From Acidimicrobiales bacterium (GTDB lineage: Bacteria > Actinomycetota > Acidimicrobiia > Acidimicrobiales > VFJN01): DNA of 6,371 nucleotides. Shown here one piece after another: positions 6,290-6,371 of this stretch. A model generated the notes under the pieces. That model made no database searches, had not been told where the DNA came from, and was given only the letters and a program-made list of their open reading frames with translations. The position numbers and the translations under genes were made by a program. The stretch spans positions 1-6,371 of the forward strand of contig JAFGPU010000066.1 in assembly GCA_016936035.1 (NCBI GenBank). Reading direction: 5' to 3'. Positions within the stretch are counted from its first letter, which is position 1, and each line of letters starts with the position of its first letter.

Positions 6290-6371
6290 GAGGTAGCACA
6301 GCGACCACGGCACCCGGGACGCGCGCGGGCCGCCGCCGCGCCGCAGCGTGGCGGTCAGCGGGCGACGCTCG
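6290..6371. other. Right-edge stretch without a supported feature
   Basis: 82 bases of GC-rich DNA upstream of the padR promoter. Short open frames cross it on both strands, but none has a recognisable protein segment or ribosome-binding site. The end of a neighbouring gene outside the window could fall here; the sequence shown does not decide it. Confidence 0.3.

Noticed and set aside
1..6371. tRNA, rRNA, CRISPR array, insertion-sequence ends or attachment sites
   Set aside because: No tRNA-like cloverleaf with a conserved T-loop, no regularly spaced repeats, and no transposase or integrase sequence was seen in any part of the window.

Overview
This 6.4-kb window is very GC-rich chromosomal DNA, and every gene I can support lies on the minus strand. 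GC richness, GTG starts, a PadR regulator and an ergothioneine pathway all point to an actinobacterium. The flavour suggests a non-mycobacterial lineage such as Acidimicrobiia, but that placement is inference. There is no sign of plasmid, phage, insertion sequence, CRISPR or tRNA.

Reading in the direction of transcription, from the high-coordinate end: positions 6371-6290 hold nothing I can call. An AT-rich island at 6262-6289 carries a promoter with a perfect TTGACA -35 box and a perfect 16-bp palindrome in its spacer. It drives padR (6159-5641), followed after 83 bases by rph (5557-2930), a full-length rifamycin phosphotransferase of the ATP-grasp / drug-binding / phospho-histidine architecture. 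I read padR-rph as one self-repressed resistance operon.

A 171-base gap (2929-2759) with a GC-rich hairpin just after rph separates this from a second unit: egtB (2758-1502), egtD (1505-516) and prmA (519 to beyond the left edge). Both junctions in this unit are 4-base GTGA overlaps, so the three are probably translationally coupled. EgtD trimethylates histidine to hercynine, and EgtB joins hercynine to a cysteine donor to give the sulfoxide precursor of ergothioneine. The third gene is a ribosomal protein L11 methyltransferase-like protein, cut by the window edge.

The two observations most worth following are these. First, the PadR palindrome lies exactly between the -35 and -10 boxes in front of a rifamycin phosphotransferase, which suggests PadR control instead of the rifamycin-associated element known in actinomycetes. 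Second, EgtB lacks the Asp/Arg pair that binds gamma-glutamylcysteine in the mycobacterial enzyme and has the tyrosine pair of the cysteine-using subtype. This fits the absence of egtA and egtC around it.
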